A stretch of 64,000 bases of DNA from NCBI RefSeq assembly GCF_900113765.1, contig NZ_FOQO01000009.1, forward strand, positions 248,001-312,000, read 5' to 3'. Within the stretch, counting starts at the first letter, position 1. The number at the start of each line of letters is the position of its first letter. The notes under the pieces were generated by a model. That model saw nothing but the letters and a program-made list of their open reading frames with translations, made no database searches and was not told the origin of the DNA. The translations under genes and the position numbers were made by a program. The stretch comes from Parapedobacter indicus (lineage in GTDB: Bacteria > Bacteroidota > Bacteroidia > Sphingobacteriales > Sphingobacteriaceae). Shown here in pieces: positions 44,644 through 55,000 of this stretch.

Positions 44644-45420
44644 CTAAATAACTAACCGTTGCCGTATGGCTTCATACAATACGACTCCTGCGGATACGGA
44701 AACGTTGAGCGAGGCGATCGATCCAGCCATAGGTATTTTTGCCAAGTGATCAGCGATACGGATCAGCTCGTCTGAAATGCCGTGTTCCTCAGAACCCAGC
44801 ACAAACGCTGTTGGCGCCGTGTAATCCAACTGATAGATGTTGTCGGCTGTCTTTTCCGTACAGGCTATTAATTGAATTCCGGAGTCTTGCAACAATCGAG
44901 CGGTCTTAGCTAGACTGTCTTCGCGGCAGACGTTGATTTTAAACAATGCCCCGGCTGATGTTTTTATGGCGTCAGGATTGATTTCGGCTGACCCTTTTTT
45001 CGGCACAATCAGTGCATGTACACCTACGCACTCGGCGGTGCGTGCAATGGCGCCCAGGTTGCGTACATCCGTAACGCCGTCGAGGATGAGCAACAGAGGC
45101 ACTTCTCCCCTTTCGTAGATAGCCGGCACCAAGTCTTCCGTCCGCTGATAGGTGATCGGCGAGATAACTGCGATGACCCCTTGATGGTTTTTGCGGGTCA
45201 TGCGATTGAGCTTTTCGACAGGTACCTGCTGGTAACTGATACCGTGTTGCTTGAGCACCTGTTTCAGTTCGATAAACAATTGGCCACTGAGTCCGCGCTG
45301 AACGAAAATAGATTCAATTTCCTTCCCGCTGTCTATGGCTTCAATGACCGCACGGATACCATATACCTGCTGATTAGTCTCCCGTTTTTCATGACCTCCG
45401 CGCCATTGCTGCTGTTGCAT
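44644..45420 (-). CDS. rlmB: 23S rRNA (guanosine-2'-O)-methyltransferase RlmB
   Basis: 258 residues from ATG 45420 (MQQQQWRGGHE); alternative ATG 45429. SpoU fold with an N-terminal substrate-binding domain (VYGIRAVIEAIDSGKEIE) and the three SPOUT motifs: ILDGVTDVRNLGAIARTAEC, FVLGSEEHGIS and PMAGSIASLNVSVSAGVVLYE, which form the SAM-binding knot. Methylates G2251-equivalent in 23S rRNA. A TTG / TAACTTCG promoter-like pair lies at 45439-45469. Confidence 0.94.
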   Translation of the reverse strand: MQQQQWRGGHEKRETNQQVYGIRAVIEAIDSGKEIESIFVQRGLSGQLFIELKQVLKQHGISYQQVPVEKLNRMTRKNHQGVIAVISPITYQRTEDLVPAIYERGEVPLLLILDGVTDVRNLGAIARTAECVGVHALIVPKKGSAEINPDAIKTSAGALFKINVCREDSLAKTARLLQDSGIQLIACTEKTADNIYQLDYTAPTAFVLGSEEHGISDELIRIADHLAKIPMAGSIASLNVSVSAGVVLYEAIRQRLVI

Positions 45421-45532
45421 ACTGTACAATTTTGGGCACGAAGTTAAACAATGTTAGGCCCAGTTGCAATTTATACCACAAATGCAGCTATACTACTTGC
45501 AGGATACAGGCACTTCATGCTGAGGTAGCCCG

Positions 45533-45955
45533 CTATTGGCCGAGATGTCGGCAATACCGGAACGTTAATGCTGCGTGTGGCAGGAGTGAATTGTCGGAAT
45601 CGGCGCCGCTGAGCACGAAGTCGGAAACCGTAATTTCCTTCTCCGTGCCCGCATTGCCATCTTCATAGGTAGCTGTTCCTTTACACATCATCCTCATCGA
45701 CAATACTGCCAAGGCTGTAATTATCGACATGCAATGTAGCCGCGGCACTGCCTTTATATATTTTGGTAATCAACGGGTAGTCATCCAGCATCACCGTCAG
45801 CGGCTTGGCTATGATGACACCCGTTGTGGTGGCTGAGGTTGTTATAATACGAACCATCCGAGGCTGTGACACCTCCTGCTGCATGGAATACCACGTTGCG
45901 ATCCGCCATGTGCAGGCCCGCCTTTGGATCAGCCGTTCTATATCGATTTGATACA
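45533..45955 (-). pseudogene. Remnant of a YDG/MBG-domain adhesin
   Basis: Two minus-strand frames together reconstruct part of a YDG/MBG repeat. One carries AKPLTVMLDDYPLITKIYKG followed by SAAATLHVDNYSLGSIVDEDDV (45681-45850), the next frame GTATYEDGNAGTEKEITVSDF and VLSGADSDN (45580-45690). The repeat normally runs straight from DDV to GTATY, so a frameshift or small deletion splits it. Upstream in another frame is ADRNVVFHAAGG. A full promoter module (45956-46033) precedes it. A dead paralogue of the giant adhesin locus at 49-60.5 kb. Confidence 0.6.
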
Positions 45956-46033
45956 CATAGATAGAACTGCACAAACATAGCAGTACGCACTAAAAACAGT
46001 GATTTTTAGGCGTTACAGCAGGCGTTACAATTG
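45956..46033 (-). promoter_or_regulatory. Adhesin promoter module, copy B
   Basis: Alignable along its whole length with 60456-60536. Contains TATGTTTG (-7, minus strand 45979-45972) and, 31 bp further upstream, two direct repeats GCGTTACA (46010-46017 and 46022-46029) with a 12-bp period. The -33 region has no TTG, suggesting activator dependence. It lies just past the stop codon of the TPR/LuxR gene and in front of the broken YDG gene. Confidence 0.6.
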
Positions 46034-46052
46034 CAAATCAGGTCGAAAACGC

Positions 46053-47753
46053 TTACATGTCGGCAAAATGATCGGCGTAAACCGTAGCTGGTGTTAGGTC
46101 GGCCGGGAGGCCGATCTTTTTGCGCAGGCGATGCCATGTGACACGCAGCGAAGCGGGTGAGATACCCAGCGCATGGGCAATCTCCGGGTGCGACAACTCT
46201 AAGCGGAGCAGCAGCAGGTACCGGATTTCTGCCGGGGTCAGGTCGGAATGGCGCGACACCAGTCTGTCGGTAAAGCCGGGATATACCTTGTGGAATTGCT
46301 CCTTGAAATCTTCCCAATCGCTTTCTGTGAGGATCGTGCTGGCGCGGAGTTGCTGAAGGCTAGATTCTTCTATCTCCCCATGCGGGTTACCTTCTATAGA
46401 CCGGAGGATGCGCGAATTATGCAGAATTTTGTTGGTGTACCCTTCCAGCAGTTTATGGGCATGGTCCAATTCGCGTTGGGCTTGTTCAAGTTCCATGCGC
46501 TGGATTCTGTGTTGGGCTCGATTGCGGTGTATCACCACACGGTATATCGCAAGGGTTGCCACCAAAGCCGCAAGCAATCCACCGATAACGGTGTTGCGTA
46601 CCATGCGCTGACGGGCAGCTTCGGCCGCTAACTTATGCAGTACGGCTGCCTGTTGGCCCGCTGCTATTTCCTGATTGGCCCGCATGAGTTTCAGCGCGTT
46701 AAATTTATCGGTAAAGCGCTTATTTGCAGCCAATGCAGAATCAAGATAAGCAGCCGCTTCATTCCCTTGTCCCATGGCGGCATACCACTTGCTCATCACT
46801 GGATACAGCAAGCGCAACCTGTCGAGCTGCGCTGACTGCCGGATATACGCCAAGGACTTGTCGATATACGCTTTGGCGGGAGCCAACCGACCCCATTGTG
46901 TAAGGATATCGGCCATGGGGATGGTAGATCCGGCCGCTAGCCCGAAATCTTCATACTGTTCGGCAATGCGGATGTCTTTTTCAAGTAAGGGAACAGCTTC
47001 GCCATAATTGCGACGCCGGTAAAGGTTCTGCGCCAAATTACCCGATGCGATGCCAACCCATTGCTCGGACTCACCCGATGCATGCCCAATCAACCGGCGG
47101 AAACAGGCATCGGATTCATTCCATCGGCCAAGTTCCCGATAGGCCAGTCCCATGGTATTGATGGCATGGCGCCATCGGTTGAGGTAGAAATCACGGATTG
47201 GCAAGGCAGCAACTTCCTTAAAATAAGGAATGGCTTTTTCGTAATCTCCAAAACGGTAATACGCCCTTCCGATCTCTTCGAGGTAATTGGCTTTATCGGG
47301 AAAATCTGTGACATCCAACGGACCGATCATCTGGTCCAAACGGAGGTACCAGCGGAATCCCTGTTCATACATGGCAGCTGCCCAATAATGCTGGCCGATG
47401 TTCCAAGCTGCTCGGCAGGCCACGTGGGTTACGCCTTCACGTTCCGATTTTTCCAGTGTATGCAGTAACTTGTCCAAACGGCCTGAAGCAACCTTATAAT
47501 CGAAAACAGCCTCCAACAGGTCTGCTTCGAGAAGCAGTTCCTTATCGCCCAACCGATCGGCCAACGTGCGCATGCCAGTGAGTGTATCGGCTACCTGAGA
47601 CTCGGATATTTTTTTTTCAACGACATTTCGATATAAGCGATCAATCGCATCCAAGCGCTGGTTATAAGGCTTACCAATCAGTTCCCTGTATTGCGCATGA
47701 CCGATCGCAACGCATACCAAAAGAAAAAAAAGTGAGGTGGTAGATGGCTTCAT
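46053..47753 (-). CDS. TPR membrane protein with C-terminal LuxR-type HTH
   Basis: 566 residues: signal peptide (SLFFLLVCVAIGHAQ), then TPR-like helical repeats (residues ~90-370, e.g. YYRFGDYEKAIPYFKEV, LAYRELGRWNESDACFRRL). A membrane helix follows at ~389-408 (VIGGLLAALVATLAIYRVV), then a coiled-coil and a C-terminal LuxR/GerE-like HTH (LTPAEIRYLLLLRLELSHPE, GISPASLRVTWHRLRKKIGL). This architecture is common in Bacteroidota one-component regulators that sense outside the inner membrane and bind DNA inside. It sits beside promoter module B and 0.3 kb from the PorP/SprF gene, so it is a candidate regulator of the adhesins. Confidence 0.87.
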   Translation of the reverse strand: MKPSTTSLFFLLVCVAIGHAQYRELIGKPYNQRLDAIDRLYRNVVEKKISESQVADTLTGMRTLADRLGDKELLLEADLLEAVFDYKVASGRLDKLLHTLEKSEREGVTHVACRAAWNIGQHYWAAAMYEQGFRWYLRLDQMIGPLDVTDFPDKANYLEEIGRAYYRFGDYEKAIPYFKEVAALPIRDFYLNRWRHAINTMGLAYRELGRWNESDACFRRLIGHASGESEQWVGIASGNLAQNLYRRRNYGEAVPLLEKDIRIAEQYEDFGLAAGSTIPMADILTQWGRLAPAKAYIDKSLAYIRQSAQLDRLRLLYPVMSKWYAAMGQGNEAAAYLDSALAANKRFTDKFNALKLMRANQEIAAGQQAAVLHKLAAEAARQRMVRNTVIGGLLAALVATLAIYRVVIHRNRAQHRIQRMELEQAQRELDHAHKLLEGYTNKILHNSRILRSIEGNPHGEIEESSLQQLRASTILTESDWEDFKEQFHKVYPGFTDRLVSRHSDLTPAEIRYLLLLRLELSHPEIAHALGISPASLRVTWHRLRKKIGLPADLTPATVYADHFADM

Positions 47754-48072
47754 CTCTGGACAAAATTAACAATAGTTTTGAGAAAAGTATCGACAGCTAA
47801 AATTTTCAGATACGGCCATCTTATTGCTTATTCGCTGTTTATCCACAAATCTGCATTGCCCGATGGTTCCAGTTACTGTTATCGCGGCTACCGCCGGATT
47901 GCTGCTCGTAGATGACCAAGCCCCCCACTGCTGACGGTTGTCTCTGGAGTGACCCCCCCGTCACCATAGGTCTCTGCCTGCAACGGTGGGAAATCGATGA
48001 TACGGGGGCTCTGGGGTAATCGTCCGTATATTCATCAAAATCGTGGCAGTAAAAAACCTAGTTTTCCAAAAC
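47754..48072. other. Gap between PorP/SprF and TPR/LuxR genes, with coding debris
   Basis: The minus strand shows a short coding-like stretch (DFPPLQAETYGDGGVTPETT) near 47930-48000 that is not bounded by a start and stop; probably gene debris. It includes a purine/pyrimidine-skewed run (GACGGGGGGGTCAC). The promoter of the TPR/LuxR gene must lie at its lower end. Confidence 0.35.
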
Positions 48073-48966
48073 TCACAATAGTCCTATTATCCGCCCAAAG
48101 CGGTAGCTCAGCCCGATCTCGTGTGTATTATTGCTGATGCTGCGGTTGAGCGTCTCGTTGCGCGTACCGAACTGGTAGCTATAACCGATGCCGAACCTAC
48201 CCGTATTGATCTGCACCATACCGGCCACTTCGCCATAGCTCCGCACGTTTCCCCCTATTCCCAATGTCCGCTTTATGAATACCATCGCCGTGGCCTCGGC
48301 CTGCGGGCGCAGGCTTTCTGAGTAAGTCACCAGCAGCGACGGCCGGAACTGGAAGTCCGTACCCATTTCGAACAGTGCTCCCGCCGACAGGTGGTAGACG
48401 TTGCGGAAATTGTAGCGGCTGCCAGCACCCACACCTAGGTTGCCCAGCATCAGCCGCGGAAGCGACAGCCCCGCATAGTACCGATCCGGCCGGTACAGCA
48501 TGATGCCGAAGCCTACCAGCGCATCCGTCTCGCGCACGTCGTCACGGAAGGCGGGGTCCTGCGGGTCCAACTGCGAGAAACGGCCATCTAGATAGCTAAA
48601 GCCCGCATTGAGCGACAGCCCCACATACTCCGTTTCCGATATCCGCACCCCCTTGGCAAAGAATGCTGAAACCTCCGTCAGCTTCTCCACGGCAAGGCCT
48701 TCATGGCGGATGTTCAACCCTGCTGTGGCACCGAGGTTTTCGAACCCCACATGGCCACTGCCCCAGTACACCGTGGGAGCGCCCTCCATGCCCACCCACT
48801 GCCGCCTGCCGATGAGCGAAATCTCACCGTCCAAGTGCATCAGCGATGCTGCTGGATTTATTGCTGAATGCAGCTGCCCGTGCTGTGTATAGGTAAGCGG
48901 CTGTTGGGCCTGTAAGCCCGTGGCAAACAGCAAACCCGTTATTCCTATCAATAGGCTTCGTTTCAT
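48073..48966 (-). CDS. PorP/SprF-family type IX secretion membrane protein
   Basis: 297 residues from ATG 48966 (MKRSLLIGITGLLFATGLQA, signal peptide). The frame open to 49047 overlaps the giant adhesin end and is rejected. PorP/SprF features: QQPLTYTQHGQLHSAINPA near the mature N-terminus and a beta-barrel with NPAASLMHLDGEISLIGRRQW. The last strand ends ISNNTHEIGLSYRFGRIIG. These proteins hold or anchor type-B-CTD T9SS cargo on the outer membrane. The gene starts 41 bp after the giant type-B cargo gene, a recognised pairing. Confidence 0.92.
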   Translation of the reverse strand: MKRSLLIGITGLLFATGLQAQQPLTYTQHGQLHSAINPAASLMHLDGEISLIGRRQWVGMEGAPTVYWGSGHVGFENLGATAGLNIRHEGLAVEKLTEVSAFFAKGVRISETEYVGLSLNAGFSYLDGRFSQLDPQDPAFRDDVRETDALVGFGIMLYRPDRYYAGLSLPRLMLGNLGVGAGSRYNFRNVYHLSAGALFEMGTDFQFRPSLLVTYSESLRPQAEATAMVFIKRTLGIGGNVRSYGEVAGMVQINTGRFGIGYSYQFGTRNETLNRSISNNTHEIGLSYRFGRIIGLL

Positions 48967-49007
48967 ATATATTGTTTTTTTGCTGATTGTCGTCTGCTTT
49001 TTACTTT

Positions 49008-52000
49008 TCAATATCTCAGCACGAAATATCCCTTCCGATACTCCCACTCCCCGTTTACCCTCACCTCGGCGGTGTAAAAGTAAGTCCCTTCCGGCACCCG
49101 CTGCTGCCCTGTTCCAATACCCCGGAACGCCACCGTGCCGTTGTTGTATCCCGAGGCTTGGTACACCTCCGTGCCGTTGCGGTTGAAGATGCGCACCCGA
49201 TTGTCCGGGTAGTCTTTTATCGCCTCGATGATCAGGTATTCGTTGATACCATCGCCGTTCGGTGATACCGCGTGGTGTACCCGGATGGGGAAGTCCGACT
49301 TGGGGTCTGTAACGTGAACGGTTACCGTCACCGGCTCAGCAGCCTCATAGTTGGCATTACCCGCCTGCGTCGCCGCGATTCGTACGGTGCCCAACCGATG
49401 GATATGAAGTACTGTACCCACCACTGTTGCCACCTGTTCGTCGTCTACCGTTAAGCTGATGGACTGGCCACTTGTCGCAGATACTTCCAATGGTATACTT
49501 CCCGCATTGCGGTGTACCTCCGCAGGGGCATTGAACGCGATGGTTTGGGAGGCTTTCCGTATCGTCAAGGTATGGCTCCCCGAGGGCCGGTTGGCGTAGT
49601 TTCCGTTTTCTGGCACGGTGGCCGTAATAGTGGCCTCGCCCGCACCTGTTATACGGAGCAGCCCGTCTCTCGTTATCTCAACTACCGAGGCATCGCTGCT
49701 GGTATAAATAATCGGTTCGCCGCTGCTGACAGTTGCCCCGGCGTCGAAATCGGCATCGCCGTAGACCTTCTCCGGCAGAACGGGAAAAACCATTACATGC
49801 GTGGTCGGTGTAACAGTTAGGTCAGCGGTCAGTACGAGCGTTTCGTAGTTGCTGCCGCTTACGGTGGCCGTCACTTCCTGTGTACCCACGTCGATGCGGT
49901 TGTTGTGGGTGTAGCTAACCACCGTCCCCGTGGGCAAAGTACCCGTAATGGCCAAGGATTTTGCTGTACCGTCGTAAACGAAGCGATCGCCCGCCAGCGT
50001 AACGCCAGTGATGGTGGTCGGGGTAACGATGAGTTCAGCCGTCAGTGTCAGTGTTTCGTGGTTGCTGCCGCTGACCATGGCCGTCACTTCTTGCGTACCC
50101 ACGTCGATGCGGCTGTTGTGGGTGTAGCTCACCGCGGTGCCTGCGGGAAGCATTCCGGTGATGCGGAGTGATTTCGTCGTGCCGTCGTAAACGAAGTGAT
50201 CGCTCGCCAGCGTGATGCCGGTGATAGTGGCCGGGGTAACGGTCAGGTCAGCGGTCAATATCAGTGGTGTGTAGCCGGCACCCGTAATCGTTGCCGTAAC
50301 TGTTTGGCTACCCACATCCATGCGGCTGTTGTTCGTGTACGTCAACAATGTGCCATTGGGCAAGGCGCCTTCGACAGCCAACGATTTTGCCATACCGTCA
50401 TAAACGAAACTGATATCCGGTAACGTCACCCCTAAAATGATCATGCTAGTCACCTCTAGGTCGAACGCTGCAAGACTCGCCGACTCCTTACCATCACTCC
50501 CTGTGATGACGATGCCCGTGGTGGTACCCACGTCAGCGTTGCTCGGCGTACCGCTCAGTTCACCCGTCACCGGGTCGAAGTCTGCCCACTCCGGTTTATT
50601 TATAATGCTATAACTCAGTAAGTCGCCGTCGATATCCCTGCCCGTTGGCATAAAGCTATAGGCTGCATCCTGCGCCACGCTCGTATCCGGTGTACCCGTA
50701 ATTGTCGGTGGGTCGTTCACGTTCACCACCTCCAGGTCGAAGGCGGGAAGGGATGTGCTCAATGCACCGTCGCTCACGGTGATCACGACACCTGTGGTTA
50801 CACCCACATCACCGTTACCCGGCATGCCGGATAACTCACCCGTAACCGCGTCGAAGTCCGCCCACTCCGGTTTATTCGTTATGCTGAAACTCAACACATC
50901 CCCCGCATCAATGTCTTCTGCTGTCGGGATGAAACGGTAAGCAGCGTCCTGGTCCACATGCGTCGCCGGCGTGCCGCCGATTGTCGGTACACTGTTTACC
51001 GTTACGGTAAATGTCGTCGTTCCGATATTGCCTGCCTCATCTTCCGCACTTAACGTAATCGTCGTCATTCCAGATCCTGTCGCCGTTACCGCAACCGTAC
51101 GGTCTCTGCCACTGCCTCCCAAGACAATGCCTCCAAGCGAAATAACCGCCGGATCGGAACTGGTAGCGATAAAGGCGAGGTTTGCCGCCGGGGTCGTCTC
51201 ATCGTCCAGCGTCATGGCCAATGAACCGCTGCTCGCACCGGGCTGTAGGTATTGGTCGATCACGGCTGTTAGGCTGGGCGCTTGAGTATCTACCCTTACG
51301 AGCAGCGCCGCTGACGAAGCACTCGTATTTCCCGCGGCATCGGTTGCGGTGGCCATCAGGCCGTGTACACCGATGCTCAGGTTGCCGGTGATTATACGCC
51401 AATTGCCCAAGCCATCGGCCCGGGCTGAGCCCACAACCCCATCTCGATCGCTGGTCAGCGCTACGGTGCTATTCGGTTCGGCCGTACCCGTCAGGGTGAC
51501 GGACCTGTGGTTGGTCAGGTTGTCGCTGTCGCTCGCACCACTATCGCTGGTGGGCAGCAAGGTGGGGACAAAAGGCACGGCTGGCGGTAGCGAATCTTCG
51601 GTGATCGTTGGCACATCCGCGGCACCAGAAACATTACCTGCCGCGTCCTCGGCGATGATCACGACATTATTCGTTGTGTTTTCAACCAAGGGTACATTTA
51701 AGCTCCAACCTCCGCCGGTAACGACGTATGCGTCCAGCACCAACGCATTATCCGGCACACCATTATTATCCGCATCGAGGTAGAGCTTGACGGTTACACC
51801 ATTTTCAGCGTGGACACCGCTGATTGTGTAATCATCCGCATTCACTGAAATGGATGCTGCCGGAGATATCACCGTTGGCTCCACAGGCGCCTTCGTATCC
51901 ACCCGCGCATCGGCATTGCCGGTTTGCACATAGACCAGCGCCGCATCGTTGCCCACCGCATCGCGGATGAAGTCGCCATTCAGGGAAATGCCATTGGCAA

Positions 52001-55000
52001 GGGCCATCACACCTGCACCATCCGTATTGTCACCCGCCTGTACGGTATATTGGTAAAGCAGCACACCCGTATTTTCACTGACAAAACTGGCTTGACGGGT
52101 TGTTCCACCAACTTCGATGGCCAGCGTCGAGGCCCGCCCGCTCACGGTTACATCTTCGTCCAGTGTGACACTCAGGCTAATCGCGCCGCCTTCGGCGTAG
52201 TCGCCATCCGTAATAGCCACGTTGGTCACTGTGGGCACCCGGGCATCCTTACCGATGGTTCCGGTGACCGCAGGAGATGTATTCCCGGCAACATCAACCA
52301 CTGTCAGGCTTACGGTGAGTGTTCCGTCCTTCAGACCACCCACATCAATCCCCGCGAATTGCTGCATTGCCGAGCCAACCACCAATCCCGAAACGGTGAC
52401 TGGCGTACCTCCATCGCTGCTGGTAATGGTGAATGACGCACTCGTACCCGTTTCCGCGTCAGACAGGCTTAGGCTGATAGCTACCTGGTTAACCGCCGTC
52501 ACGCTTGCCTGATCGAAGGTCACGCCGCTTACGGTTGGCGGAGTATCATCAATCACGACCGTCAGCGGATCCGAATACACGCCGGTATTGCCTGCCGCAT
52601 CGGTCGCATTGAATTGCAGCTGATGCGTGGTTGCAGCCAACCCCATGACATTGAGACTCCAACTACCGTCGGCATTGGCGGTGCCATTGGCCAGACCGCC
52701 GTCCACATCGGAGCGCACATGGATCCGGGCACCGGCCTCCACCGAACCGGCAGCCCCCTGCAAGCTCAGGTCGGTCAGGTTAGTCATGTTATCCGTATTG
52801 CTTTCGCCGCTGTCTGATACCGGTGCCAGCTTTGGCGCGGCAGGTTTCACGGGCGCGGTAACGTCAATGGTAATTTCCAGTGCCGGGGATGCTAAGGAGA
52901 CATTCCCCGCCGCGTCGGTTGCGGTAGCCGTCAGGCTGTGCATGCCCTCAGTGAGCGCCGTACTGGGGATAAAACTCCAATTTCCGCCGCCATCTGCGGT
53001 CTCGGTGCCCAGCACACCATCCACATGCGACGTAATTTCTACCGTGGCATTGGCCTCGGCTGTACCTGTGATGGTCGGCGTGGCATCGCTGGTGATGTCG
53101 TCTGAATCGCTGCTGCCGCTGTCCGAACCCGCAGCCAAATCGGGCTGCGATGGCGCATCCGGCGCATCGCGGTCCACCGTATGTACCGCACCCGCCGTAA
53201 ACGCCGCTACATAACCGTTGTTCCCGCCACCGTTACCGTCGACATCGGTAATACCGTTTCCTCCGATTACATCCAGCCGCAACGTTCCCGTGCCAGCAAT
53301 CTCGTTTAGGGTTACCGTAACTGAATTGCCGGATACCGAAGAAACCCTTGCAATCGTTGCCGTTGCCGTCCCTGTAAGCGCAAAATCTGTGATCGAAACA
53401 TGATCCGGTGCCTCATTAAAAGTGACCGTATAGTCTACCGATTCTGCTGCTGCCCCCGGTGTACCGCTCACCTCGATCTCCGTCACCGTGGGTGGTGTCA
53501 CATCGGATACCGTGAGCATAAAATCATTTCCCGTGCCACCGATGTAGCTGCCCGTCAATACCGTACTATTGCCCGATGCTGTCATTCGCGCATCCTCAGC
53601 AAGGCCGCTGAAGGTGCCTGAAATGGCATCGGTCGCATCATTCACGATAATCACATAGGTTTCATCCTGGCTGGCGGCGTAGCCGTGGGTCACGACCAAC
53701 GTCGTACTCGACACATCCACCGTACCGTTAACAACGACCTGGTCGTGGTCCGTACCGGCCGTAGTGCCGTCAATTTCGACGGCAAGCGTACTGCCGGACT
53801 GCATGGTCAGGCCGCCGTTGATGGTCAGTACACCGGGACTACCACCCGGCGATAGTGTTCCGCCGCTATTTACGGCAACATCGCCACCCAATGTGCCGGT
53901 GCCTGCAAGCGTAGCGCCTGCAGAAACCGTGGTACTCCCGGCCGTAGCCCCATTAACCAACAATGTTCCAGTCGACACGGTGGTTGCTCCCGTGTACCCA
54001 TTGCTGGCAGCTAACGCCAATGTCCCAACGCCTGTTTTCGTCAAGCCTCCGGCGCCAGTGATTACACCTGATAAGGTCGCTGCCCCGCCGGTGTTACTCG
54101 TGTTCACCGTAGCGATACCGGCGAGCGTCACGGCATTCTCTATATCGGTGGCATCGGTCACCTCCAGGGTTGTGCCATCTGCCAAGTTGATACTTCCCGC
54201 ACCCAGGTTGCTATCGTTGCCTACACGAAGTGAACCGCTAACCAGGTTGGTCATACCCGGATACGTATTGTTGCCAGCCAACGTAAGGACAGCCGATGTA
54301 CTTTGTATCGAAAGATTATTACCTCCGCTTATTACCCCGGAAAGGGTTACATCCGCCGAATTTATCAAGGTCGCATTGCCTCCCAAACTGATGGAGTTAT
54401 CAAGGGTAGTCGACCCCGTCACGTCCAATGTCGTCGAATTCCCAAGAAACAGCCCGTCGGCACCGAGGTTCGCGTCACTTGCAACGCTTAACGTACCTTC
54501 GTTAACAATTGTGCTACCCGAATAAGTATTATTACCACTTAGCAGCAGCTTACCCGGGCTGATTTTAGTCAGGCTACCGGAACCACTGATTATGCCGGAT
54601 AAGGTCAGGTTCAACGACGTATTGACCGTTGCATTCCCTGCCAATACCACGGGGTTATCAATCACCGCTCCTGCCGATACCAGCAACGTAGCACCGTCGC
54701 TGAGGATTACCGCCCCGGTGCCCAGGTGATGATCATTGCTCACCACCACGGTGCCTTCGGCAACGGTGGTAGTCCCGGTATAGGTATTGGTACCCGCGAG
54801 TGTCAACGACCCGGTACCCGATTTGGTCAGGTTATTCGCACCGCTGATTACACCCGACAGTGTCACAACCGCCTTCGTATTCACCGTTGCATTCCCTGCC
54901 AGGGTAATGGCATTCGCCGCTAACCCACCCCATAATACGGAAAGGGTCGCATTGTCATCGATGGTAATGGCACCCGAACCTAGGCTCGTCACGTTGGTGA

